Origin: Dryobates pubescens
Taxonomy: Eukaryota > Chordata > Aves > Piciformes > Picidae
Direction of reading: 5' to 3'
Length of the DNA stretch: 64,000 nucleotides
Assembly: GCF_014839835.1 (NCBI RefSeq)
Contig: NC_071625.1
Coordinates: 13,612,501-13,676,500, forward strand
The notes below the pieces were generated by a model that worked only from the letters and a program-made list of their open reading frames with translations, did no database searches and was not told where the DNA came from. Within the stretch, counting starts at the first letter, position 1, and each line of letters begins with the position of its first letter. Positions 25,377 through 37,300 of this stretch are shown piece by piece. The position numbers and the translations under genes are program-made.

Positions 25377-28300
25377 GTAGGAGAGGTTTATTCTTATTTA
25401 AACTCTGCTGGGTCAGGATTGAGCTGAAGGAATTTTGTGTGTGTAGAAGACAGGAGCCAGCATCTCACTGTAGGGAGATGTTGCTCCAGAGCTGAGGAGC
25501 CTGACTGTGGGCAGAGAAAGAGAGAAGTCCTTCCCCTGAGGAGTGATGGTGGTTTAAAGTTGGTGCTGGGGAGTGAGCTGAGGTTTGACCTTCTCTTTGC
25601 ATGGGGGGAACCTGCCCCTTTTGTCTTGGAGAAGACAAAAGCGGCACCACTGGGTCATTCTCTTAGAAGACCATGAGGTCCTTCAGAGAATCAGTTCTCT
25701 GAAGGAATTTCTCCCCATTTCTGCCAAGCACTGAGGCTGGTTGTTGAGCTCTGTGCCAGAGGTGACTACATTGAGCATTACCCCCAGCATTCATCTTGAG
25801 GAAGGCTTGGAGATGCTGGTGCAGATGCAAGTCCATTTTGGGGCAGGGGAATGAGGCTGACCTAATTAGATCATTTGGTCTGGAAGCTGCTGTTGACTGG
25901 GGGACAAGACACTTCTGATCCTTTAGGTGTCCTGGAATTTGTTGGGGAAGGTTTTAAGATCCTTCTAGAGAAGCTTTAGAGGACACACATCTTTCACCTT
26001 GTCCTGCCTGGGATAATCTTCTCTTGAGTTGGACAGAACTTAGATACTGGGTCACCCCTCCCCAGCAAAGTCCTTGTGGTGGTGTCAGATGCTTGGCCTA
26101 AGTTTGTCTGTAAGTGGGATACTCTATTAATGGTGCTGGTTGGCAGCTCAAGCAAGGTTTGGAGGGTTGGGTACTGGAAATGGCTTCGGTGTGGAGGACC
26201 TGTGGTGGCCTCTGCTCTCTTGTGGATGAGATGGTGCTTGTTTTGCAATGGATTCATCTGCTTGCCTCTGTGGAAGTGTTTTACTGCAGAGCTGTGGGGT
26301 TTGGCGGGGTAAAGGAGGGGTTTGTGGGTTGCTGATACTCTCTCCATGTTGGGAGGTGGTGGTGGTTTCATATCCCTGCTCTCCTCAGCCAGATGTTGGC
26401 TCTGTAGTTGTCCCCTGGCTTGAAACAAGGGCACATTCTCTTCCCATGATGGTTGTGAGGCCTTCAAGCTAAGAAATGAAACCTTTGAGAGCTGCTGCAC
26501 TGAAGAACAATGTGGACCATTTCACAAGGTGGTTTATGCTGTTTCTTGGTGACATGACATGTCTGTTCCTTGCAGGCATCACATTGCTGATAATTTTGAT
26601 CTCCAGCAGTTGCTGCAGCTTCTTAAAGGGCATTTGGACAGTTGTTGGGGGTGCTGTTGTAAGTTGGGTGTGTATCTGGACTCCTGGAGGCCTCATCTTT
26701 CTTAGCAGTGGAAGAAGTTGTGGAAGAAGGTGCAGAGGAGGTGATTTATCCCATCCTCACTTGGTGTGGGGTCAGGCTGGGCAGATGGGTGGGTGATTAG
26801 ACTCGTCCTGCTTTCTTAAGAGGATCCTCTTGACTTAAAGCTTTCCTCTGGAGGGGGAGACCAAGCAGAGAGCTGCAGGCAGAGCTCTGTGGGCAAAGAA
26901 AGCTCTTCTGAGGAGCTCATTACAAACTCTTCACCTTCTAGGACCTCACTTTGGGTGGTTTTTGTTCTTCCTTTCTGCAGAAAGATGGCAGTTGAGTACT
27001 TCATGCAGGAGAAGATCTGGTTTGAGAAGTACAAGTACGATGATGCTGAGAGGAGGTTCTACGAGCAGATGAATGGGCCGGTCGGGGGCTCCTCACGCCA
27101 GCAGGTAAATGCTGCTTCTCAGGTGGGTGTTAGCAAGGGGCTGGACCTTAAGGAGCTGGTACAGAGCAGGTTGAAGGACATGATCCACCTGGACATGCAC
27201 TCTTCCCCTCATGGTGCTGCTTTTCCAAGTGTGGGAGTCCTCACGTGAGAGCTTTCTCTGGAGCTCTCGGAGCTTACCCCTTACTTCTGACCCTTTTTGC
27301 CTTTTAAAAGGCCATTTTTGACCTGTGGAGAACCCTCTCCTGTGTTCAGGAGAGATCAGATGCCCTTCTAACAATGAGATTAGGTTGCAGCAGCTACTCT
27401 TAATCTTTTCAGGCTGCTGTAGGAGGGCACCATGCTCTCTGTGGTCTAACAGGAGCCCTGTTTGAGCTGAAAAGCCCTGAAGTCTGTGGTTTTGCTGACT
27501 GGGCCGAGCAAAGAATCCACCCAGCCCCAAGGAAGATGATGTCTTGCTGCCACTTTGGAGCAGTTAAGCTTTCCTTGAGGGATGTACATGACATGATGCT
27601 TGAAGAGATGCACCATGGTTCCAAAAATCCCACAGGAACGATGTTCTCCTCTTTGTACCCCTGAAGTCCTCAGTGTGCTCCTGCAGATGATTGCACCACA
27701 GCAGTGGTGAGTTGTTGGGAGCCGCTGAAGTCATTCAAGATTTACTTTCAGCCCCAAATGATGATGATTGAAAGCTTCAGAGCTCTGATGACCTCTTCCT
27801 GCCCTGTCAAGAGCTGTTAACTGCTTCTTTGTCTGGCTGCTTGTTTAAAAAGCTGCTTAGAGTTTGAAATGGCTGTGGTGCAAGTGTGGAAGGAGAAGCT
27901 TTTTGCTGAAGTCAGAGCTCCTAGGCACACTCTTGGCTGTTCCTGCTGCCTGCCAACATCACCTGGGACACCTGCTTAAAAATTAGTGCTTGAAGTAGAT
28001 GTTGAAGTGCAAACCTCTGTGGTGCTCTTAGAAGAACAGTGTAGACTATTTCACTGCACATCAGGAGCTTCCACTGAAGTTCTGCCTTTGAGAGGTGGTG
28101 TGAAGGCTCTTGGAGGGGAGATTCTGCAGCAGTTTCTCAGCCAATTCTCCAAGGGAAAAAAAAAATCCAAGCTCCTTAGAACCTTTCCTGCGACTCAGAA
28201 GTGAATGTGGGCAGGCTGTTGATCTGTAGTCTGTTTGAGATGGGGGTTTGGGGCTTGCAGGGAGTTTGATGTCTCAGATATTGCTTGTAGGGTGGCAGTC

Positions 28301-31300
28301 TGGGAGAGGCAAGGAGTGAATGGATGATGGCAGTGGGGAATTTGTGCCCTGGGAAGGGAATCTTCCGATCCAGGCTAAAAAAACCACCTTGTGCTCCATC
28401 CTCTGGGTCAAGAAGCCTTCAGTCAGGGCTGTCACTTCTCACCTGAGTAGAATGACAACCTGAAAGAGCTACCTCATGCTAGATCTTGAGGGAACACTGA
28501 TGTGACTCCAGCCCTCTGCTTGCCTGGCAGCTTTCCAAAGCCCTTCAGACTGATCAGAAAGAGAATTTCAAAGCTCCTTGACTTGGGTGATCTCAGGCAC
28601 ACGTGACCCTGATCTCGCCAGGCTTCCAGTAGGAAGGATTCCCCCTCCCCCCCCCCCCCCCTTTTTTTGTTTTTTTAAAGTAGTTTCATCTGTTTCCTAT
28701 TTTTAAACTTTTTTTACCCAAATCTTGGTTCTTTCTGCACTGTTTGCAGGAGAACGGAGCCAGCACCATCCTCCGCGACATTGCCAGAGCCAGGGAGAAT
28801 ATCCAGAAATCGCTGGCCGGAGTGAGTACCAAAGCTCTCTCACCAGCTGGCTGCCTTGCAACCATTTTTAGCTCTGATGGCATCTCACACACAAAAAAAA
28901 AAAACTAACAACAAGCCAAACCCTGCTTGTTGGTTGACCACCACCACCTGGAGAGATCTGATCGTGTTGGCTTCTCAGTTTTGTAGCCAGGAGCAGATGG
29001 AGGTGTGCAGCGCTGTGCCTGCCAGCAGGGCTCCATCCCATCATCAGCATGCTGCTTGCTGGGGCTTCTGCACACTCACTGGCTTTGCCTTGCAGATCCC
29101 TCCACTTCTCCATTCCTGTGGGGTTTTTGCCTTTAGTTTCCTTTTTTCTTTTTTTTTTCCCCCCCCATTATTTTTCTCTTTTTTTTTTTTTGCCTTTTTC
29201 CCCTTTTTACTTACTTTTCCTTTTTTGTGTTTTAAACATTTTTCTAATTTTTAAAAATTATTTTCATTTGAATTTTTTTTCAATTTTTCTTGTGCTTCTC
29301 TGTCTCACCCCCCCCCCCCCTGCTTTGGGTGCTTTTCTCTCTTCCCTCTCCCCTCCCCCCCAACCTTTGGTACTTCTCTGTCTCTCCCCCCCCCCACACC
29401 CCCTCTTTTGGTGCTTCTCTGTCTCATCTCTTCCACCCCCACCCCCCCCACTTTGGTGCTTCTCTGTCTCTTCCCCCCCCCCCCCCACTTTGGTGCTTCT
29501 CTGTCTCTTCCCCCCCCCCCCCCCCACTTTGGTGCTTCTCTGTCTCTTCCCCCCCCACTTTGGTGCTTCTCTGTCTCTTCCCCCCCCCCCCCCCCCACTT
29601 TGGTGCTTCTCTGTCTCTTCCCCCCCCCCCCACTTTGGTGCTTCTCTGTCTCTTCCCCCCCCCCCACTTTGGTGCTTCTCTGTCTCTTCCCCCCCCCCCC
29701 CCCACTTTGGTGCTTCTCTGTCTCTTCCCCCCCCCCCCCCCCACTTTGGTGCTTCTCTGTCTCTTCCCCCCCCCACACTTTGGTGCTTCTCTGTCTCTTC
29801 CCCCCCCCCCCCCCCCACTTTGGTGCTTCTCTGTCTCTTCCCCCCCCCCCCCCCCCACTTTGGTGCTTCTCTGTCTCTTCCCCCCCCCCCCCCACTTTGG
29901 TGCTTCTCTGTCTCTTCCCCCCCCCACTTTGGTGCTTCTCTGTCTCTTCCCCCCCCCCCCTTTAGGTGCTTCTCTATCTTCCCCTCCCCTCCGCCCCTCG
30001 GGGCGCTCCTCTGTCTCTCCCCTCTGCCCCTCGGGGCGCTCCTCTGTCTCCCCCCTCTGCCCCTCGGGGCGCTCCTCTGTCTCTCCCCCCACCTCCGCCC
30101 CTCGGGGCGCTCCTCTGTCTCCCCCCTCTGCCCCTCGGGGCGCTCCTCTGTCTCCCCCCTCCGCCCCTCGGGGCGCTCCTCTGTCTCCCCCCTGCCCCTC
30201 GGGGCGCTCCTCTGTCTCCCCCCTGCCCCTCGGGGTGCTCCTCTGTCTCCCCACTCCGCCCCTCGGGGTGCTCCTCTGTCTCCCCCCTGCCCCTCAGGGT
30301 GCTTCTCTTTCTTTCATTCCTCCTGGTGAAATGAGAATGCTTTGGGTTGGAAGGGCCCTTAAAGATCTCGCATTCCAACCCTCTCCCCATGGGCAGGGAC
30401 ACCTTCCACTAGAGCAGTTTGCTCAAGGCCTCACTCAGCCTGGCCTTGCATGTTCCCCCACATGACCTCCCCGGGGCAGCAAAGCCCCCGAGCTGCCAGC
30501 AGAGGATCTCTCGTTGGGGTACACTCAGCTGCCACTTCCTCTTGCCTGGGGATGCCTTCAGTTTTGGGAGATGTGCAAAAAACTGGTGCCTCCCATCTGC
30601 TGCATGCAGGGAATTCATCCTGGCTGCTTGCTCCAAGTCCTTCACCATCTTCTGAAAGTCGAGGAATGGGCTGTTTTGAGCTGGTTTTGTGCAGCCCAAA
30701 TGTGTCATTCTTCCAAAGTGGGTTAATGGGTGAGGAAAATTCACACAATCTAGCCCATGTGTCTTGGTTTCCTAACTCTGCAGTGAGACTGCTGCACAGA
30801 TCTTCCACCTGAGAGCCTCCATCCTTCACCTGGAGTGGTTTGGTTCCTTTTGGGGTGTTTAACACCCTCATTTATATCTAGAGCAGGACAAAACTAGGGG
30901 ATGGAGCCTTTCTCAAGGGGAACATTTCATCCTCCTCCTTAACACCAGCAGAAGGGGTTAACCCAGTACTTTGGGGGTGAATGTGAAGGAGTTTGGTTCA
31001 TTTCTTGCCCCCTGGTGGCCTCACTGAACTTGACACAAACTTCAGCAGCTGCTCCAGTCAGTGATCTGAGAAGAAATTTGGAGTGGGTGTATGGAGGTGA
31101 GGGTACATTTGACCAAAGGGTAGTGGGAGAGGATTAAGTTTGCTTTGGTGGTCCCAGAATTACAGCAGAGGAATCAGGGGGAGGTTGGGACAACTAAATA
31201 ACAGGAAAACCAACCCAAGATATTGTTGAGGAGGAAAACATCTGGAAGCTTTCTGATCCTAGTTCCTTATTTCAGCCAACAACCAAAGGTTTTCCTGAAC

Positions 31301-34300
31301 TGGCTCATTTTAAGCTGAAATGTGAACTCTTTGGGCTCTCAGTAGGGGACCAGCAGCTTCTCAAAGACTTTGAGTAAGCAAAAATATGTAGGGAAATGAA
31401 TCCCCGTCCCAAACAGGGCTAGAAAACTCTTGGCACAAAAGTTAATGTGCTGGGGTTTGTTTTGGTCCTGTGAGGAAAGCTTGGTAGGCTTGAGCATTGA
31501 AAACCTCAGTAAACCATGATCAGATCTTCTGTGTCAAGTTAGGACAGAGGTGTGGAGAAATAAGCTGGAAGCACCAGTTTGTAGCTTGTGTTTCTGAAGG
31601 ATCATTGTTACCGTGGACAACCCTATCATAGAATCCTTTAGGTTGGCAAAGACCTTTAAGATCATTGAGTCCAACAGTTAACCCAGCACTGCCAGGTCAG
31701 CTCTAAACTATGGCCCTCAGCACCACATCTCCATGGCTTTGAAAGCCCTCCAGGGGTGGGGACTCCACCACTGCCTCAGGCAGCCTGGGCCAGGCCTTGA
31801 CAACCCTCCCCATGAAGAAATTGTTCCTCGTGTTCAACCTAAACCTTCCCTGGTGCAACTTGAGGCCATTTCCTCTTGTCCTATCATTTGTTCCTTGATG
31901 GAAGAGACCAAGCCCCACCTGGCTCCAACCTCTTTTCAGGGAGTTGTAGAGAGCCAGGTTTCCCCTCAGCCTCCTTTTCTCCAAGCTGAATAACCTCAGG
32001 TCCCTCAGCTGCTCCGCAGCAGACCTGCTCTCCAGACCCTTCACCAGCTCTTTTGTCCTTCTCTGGACCTGCTCCAGTATCTTAATGCTTGGAATGAGGG
32101 CTCCAAAACTGAGCCCAGGATTTGAGGTGTGGCCTCACCATTCATTGCCTGGCCCAGGGGAACAATGCCTGCCCTGGTCCTGTGGTCAAGCTATTGCTGA
32201 TCCCAAGCCAGGATGCTGGTGGCCTCCTTGGCCACCTGGGTGCATACTGGGTCGTCATCAGCCAGCACTCCCAGCTCCTTTTCTGACGGGCAATGTAGAG
32301 CAGGCTTGACTTGAGAACGTGCTTGAATGTGGGTCTTTTGCTTCAGAAAGGCAAATTTGTGCTGTCTGATGGACAGAAAAATGGAGAAGCATGTTTTTGG
32401 AGCCAGGACTTAGTCTTTCCTTCCACCTGAATAGGCTCTGTCAGGAGCCTAAAGACCTAAGAAGTGAAGAACTGACTCTTAGAAGATGGGGTGATAGAAG
32501 ATTGCCTTTATTACTCTGGAATTCATCCAGGGCTGGTTTCAGATCTGCTTCGTTCTTTTGAAACCTGTGTAGGAGCCTAGAGAAGGGTTGAGGAGATGGC
32601 TTGGACCTCCTGATGCTGGAAACATTTGTTTGCACATACCTTCCATCTTGCTTTGCATGGTCATCTCTGCTTCAGCCAGCCTCTCCAGTTGACATCTGCT
32701 TGATGATGAATGCTTCCTTGGGTCTAAGGTTGTTAACATTGGGACTGGATCCATCCAGAGGGACCTGGACAAGTTGGGAGAAGTGGGCCTATGAACCTCA
32801 TAAGGTTCAGCAAGGCTAAGAGCAAGGTCCTGCACATGGGTTGGGGTGATCCTTGGTACTCATCCAGGCTGGGGAATGAAGGCTTGGAGAGCAGCCCTGT
32901 GGAAAAGGACCTGGGGTGCTGGTGGGTGAAAAGCTGGAGCTGAGTCAGCACTGTGCACTCCCAGCCCAGAGCCAGCCCTGTCCTGGGCTGATCCCCAGCA
33001 GTGTGGGCAGCAGGTGGAGGGAGGAGATTCTGCCCCTCTGCTGAGACCTCACCCTGCAGTGCTGGGGCCAGCTTTGGGCTCCCTACACAAGAAGGCCCTG
33101 CTTGAGCAGGTCTGAAAGAGGCCATGAAGCTGGAAGCCCTCTGTTGTGAGGCTAGGCTGAGCAATTTGGGGTTTTTCTGCCTGGAGAAAAGAAGGCTCTG
33201 TGGAGACCTGGTGGCCTTTCAGAACTTAAAGGGGGCTATGAGAAAGATGGAGACAGACTTCTGAGCAGGTCCTGATGTGGGAGGACCAAGGGTGATGGCT
33301 TGCATCCAAAGAAAGGAGATTATACTGGAGAGAAGGAAGAAATTTTTCATGATGGGGATGGTGAGACCCTGGCCCAGGTTACCCAGAGAGGTGGGAAATG
33401 CCCCATCCCTGGAACCATTCCAGGTCAGATTGTTTGTGGCTCTGAGCCCTGCTCAGTGCAGAGAGGGTGGACTGGGTGATCTGTGAAGGTCCCTTCCAAC
33501 CCAAACCTTTTGACGACTCCATGACCAGGATTCACTTAATTTAGTCCTGATGATGTAACTAGAAGAAGAGGAGGTCAGGCACCCAGTTCATCTGAGCTTT
33601 CATTCATCTCTTCGGTGTCCTGAGGGACAGTCCTGGTGGTGCTTGCAGCCTCTGGTGGTGCAAGTGAGGGTGGAAGCCCATGTAAGAGGTTTCACCAAGT
33701 TCTCTGTGCAGACCAATGTTACGTTGCTTTGCTCCTCCAGCAGGTGGCAATTTGGGCTTGTTAAGGGCTTGGCAACCTTCTGTGTGTTTCTTCATCTGTC
33801 AGGTGTTAGATCTTCTCAGTGCTCATCGCTGTCTAAAGGGTGGACATCACTAGGAGAGGGCCAGGCTCTTCTCAGTGGTGCCCAGTGACAGGACAAAGGG
33901 GCAGTGGGCACATAGTGGAACCCAGGAGGCTTCATGAGGAAAAACATCTTGGCTTTGAGTGTTGAGAGCCTTGGAATGAGCTGTCCAGAGAGGTGGAGTC
34001 TCCTCTGAAGAGATTCCAACCCCCCCTGGAGACTGCAATCTTGGCCAACCTGCTTTAGCCAGGAAGGTTGGACTGGATGATCTCCAGAGGCCCCTTCCAC
34101 CCCCACTACGTTAGGATTCTTGGGTACAGGAGAACCATCCGAGAGCACGGTTTGTGCCACAGGAATGCAAGAATCTGCTTCACCTCAGGTTTTACAGATG
34201 AGGAGATGGCTGAGACCGTGCTCTAGCCATCTCCCTGTGGTCCTGCCACCCAGCTGTGTGACCTTCCTGCAGGCACCGAGCCGTGCCCCGAGCAGACGGC

Positions 34301-37300
34301 CCGGTTCACGGTTAGCTGTTTCTGTGCAGGCTGTGGTTGCTGTGTGGTTGGTGTGGAGCTGCATCTCATTGCTTGACAACTCGTCCTGCATGCGGATCTG
34401 CTGCCTGAACTTGAGCTCTTCCAGCATGAGTGCAACCCTTTGCTGTCTTCCCTGTTGACCCAGATGCCCCCCAACCCTCTTGCCCTTTGCAGCAGAAGAC
34501 AGGTGCTCCTCGTAGCAAGGAAGCTCCTTCTGCCCGTCAGAAGAGGCAGTCAGGAGGCCGCCCAACTGTAAGTCGATGACGCATGGATGGAGCTGGTTGT
34601 GTGCTTGGAGAGGGTGGTGCAGAGCCAGGCAGCCCTGCCCTCGAGAGGTGGACCAAGTTCTTCCCTTTGATGAGAACTCCTGTGGGCACATGGCTGAGGC
34701 TCACCCTGTGTAATGGAATCGTAGTCATTTTGGTTAGAGAAGACCTTTAAGATCATCAAATCCAGCCACCCTCCACCAAGGCTGGTGCTAAGCCCTGTCC
34801 CGTAGTAGGATCATCTAGCAGGACATTTACATCTCCCAGCTTGTCCAGGAGCTGCAGATCTGCACTCACATCCCTGAGCCTGCTCTACCTCAGCGGTTGC
34901 ATTGGAGGTTGATCTCATGCTGCTTCTGACCTCTGCCCCTTGCCACTTTTTGAGTGGGTGGAGAAGGCTCTCTTTGACCTTCTTGCTCTCTGTGTGCTCC
35001 TGGCCTTGGCTCTTCCAACCTTCTTTCCATGTGCCATATATTTTTCTTCACCCTCATCTTCCATGTTGAGTGACTGCTGAGCTCTCCAAAGCCAAGGACC
35101 ACCTTATGATTCCATCCACTGACAGGGTGTTAATTATTTCTTGGCACCTCACCAGTTCCTCCATTGTCTTCAGGTCACAGCTGAAGACCTCTTTTTCTTT
35201 TTTTCCTTTCCTTTTTTTCCTCCCTTGGCCAATCTGAAGCCTCCTTTGAAGCCAACCACACCCCCCCACACACACCCTTTTTATTGACTGTTAAGGTACA
35301 TCTCTAGAATTTCTCCTTCAGGATGTCTGGAAGCAGGGTTAAGCTGTTCTGAGAGAACTTAAACCTGGGCTGGGGGAAGTGGAAGTGTAGAGATGTTGGG
35401 ATCTGCTCCTAGCTTCCATAGTGAGGTTAGGTGGGTCACTTCTGTGCTCTGTCCCTCAGCTTGTCTCTAGAGGAGAGCAGTTGTCACATTTAAGAGGTTT
35501 AGGGTCACACTTTGTGTTGTTTAGTTACAGTCTTTGACCTGAGCCTTCAAAGAATGACTTTATCCTTTTTCATTCTGTAGAGCTTTTTATACAGCCTTTA
35601 GAGATGTAGATGTTCTATTGTCTTCACTCCTGTAGGTGATTGTCCTCTAGCTTGTCGGTGTTTAGAATGCCTCTCAAATGTTTTCCTTCCCTGGAGGCAT
35701 GACTCAGCTTCACTACACCTCACCAAGCTTTGGCCAGTAGGTGAAGAGATGATGAGTTTCATTGTGGTTTTCCTTGTTGCAGAGCACCAACACAACCTCT
35801 CCGGGGTCTGCTGGTGACCATAATGAACTCCTGGCCAGAATTTCCCACCTGGAGGCAGAAAACCAGAACCTTCGCAGTGGTAAGTCGGAGAATCTTGGTC
35901 TGTTGGCAGGTGAGACCATGGCGGGAGGGAGGTCTGATCAGACCTTTGTAGGCTTCTAATTGGAGCAACCAGTGGTTTTAAAGCCCACTTTGGAGCAGGA
36001 GCAGCTTTGTTCTGATGTTAAAGCTGGTGCAGTGTCCACAAGATAAGGTTGCCCTTCCCCTCTTCTCTTGTCACAGTTGTTTCAGACCTTCAGATGGCCA
36101 TGCTCAAGTTGGAGAGTCGCCTGAACGCTCTGGAGAAGTCATCTACCTCCCACCAACCCTCACCGGTTCCTCCAACCCAGGTAAGCTCTGGCAAGATGCT
36201 GTTCTTGAATGCTTCACCAAGTGCCAGGTCTCCTGAGGTCTCTGGCTGTCTGAAGGTGGAGAGCTGCTCACAGACAGGATGAGTTTGTAGGTTCTCCAGC
36301 AGTTTTGGCAGCTGCCTTGCCATCTTTCCTTTCTGCACACACTGCTGGGAGTTTTCTGCCCTCAGACCAGCAAAGTTGGAGACTTCAGGTGGGGAGAGCT
36401 GGTGCAGATCTGTGGAAGTTCATGGTTTGATTCTTGTTGTGGGTTAGGAGATGGTGAGCTTGGCAGTGAGCCTACAGAACGTGTAAGCTCCTCTGCGTGC
36501 TGGGGCAGACACTTGGTTGTGTTCTCAACTGCTGTCCTGCTCAGATTTCTGATCTGGATGTCCTGAGCCCTGTAGAGAAGGATCAGCTCTTGGCTGCATG
36601 GTGGGTGGTGTTCACTCTAGGACTACAAGTATGGCCATGGTGGGCCACTTTAAAGGTCCATCTGGTCAAGTGTCTTACTTTGATGGTCAGTAGATGCTTC
36701 TTCACCCAAATGACATGGTGTGGGCCATACTCAGTGCCTTGAGCAATGCAGACTTTGAGCTTGAGTCCTGCTCTGATTGAGGTTCATCTTCTCTTTTTTC
36801 TCCATGTCAACTTGAATCCCTCTCACCCTACTGAAGAAAGTGGAACCCTTCAGTGTTCCCTCCAAGAAAGTGGAGCTCCCATCAGCTTCACCTGCAAAGA
36901 AAGCTGAGCCAGCTGCTGCAGAGGAAGATGGTGATGATGACATTGACCTTTTTGGTAGCGATGATGAAGAGGAAGACCAAGAGGCTGCCAAAGTCCGGGA
37001 GGAGAGACTGCGTCAGTACGCAGAGAAGAAGGCCAAGAAACCTGGTCTGATTGCCAAGTCTTCTATCCTTCTGGATGTCAAACCAGTGAGTGGATCAAGT
37101 GGGGGCAGCTCCTGAGGGAGGCTGAAGGGACTGCTGGAGATAGGACCTCCAGAATTAGAGTCATGGTTTGGGCTGGGAGGGACCTTCAAAGATCATCTAG
37201 TCCAACACTCCTGCAGTGAGCAACTAGAGCAGGTTGTCCAGCATGACTTGGAATGGTTCCAGGGCCTCAGCTTCCACCACTTCTCCGGACAACCTGTTCT

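Noticed and set aside
28640-28678. Poly-C/poly-T run as a separate regulatory element
   Set aside because: Best explained as a long pyrimidine tract or as a homopolymer error; nothing more can be claimed.
29049-30465. Pro/Ser/Leu-rich frames up to 426 codons (+) and Gly/Glu-rich frames (-)
   Set aside because: Artefacts of the C-run minisatellite in an EEF1D intron; no start context or relatives.
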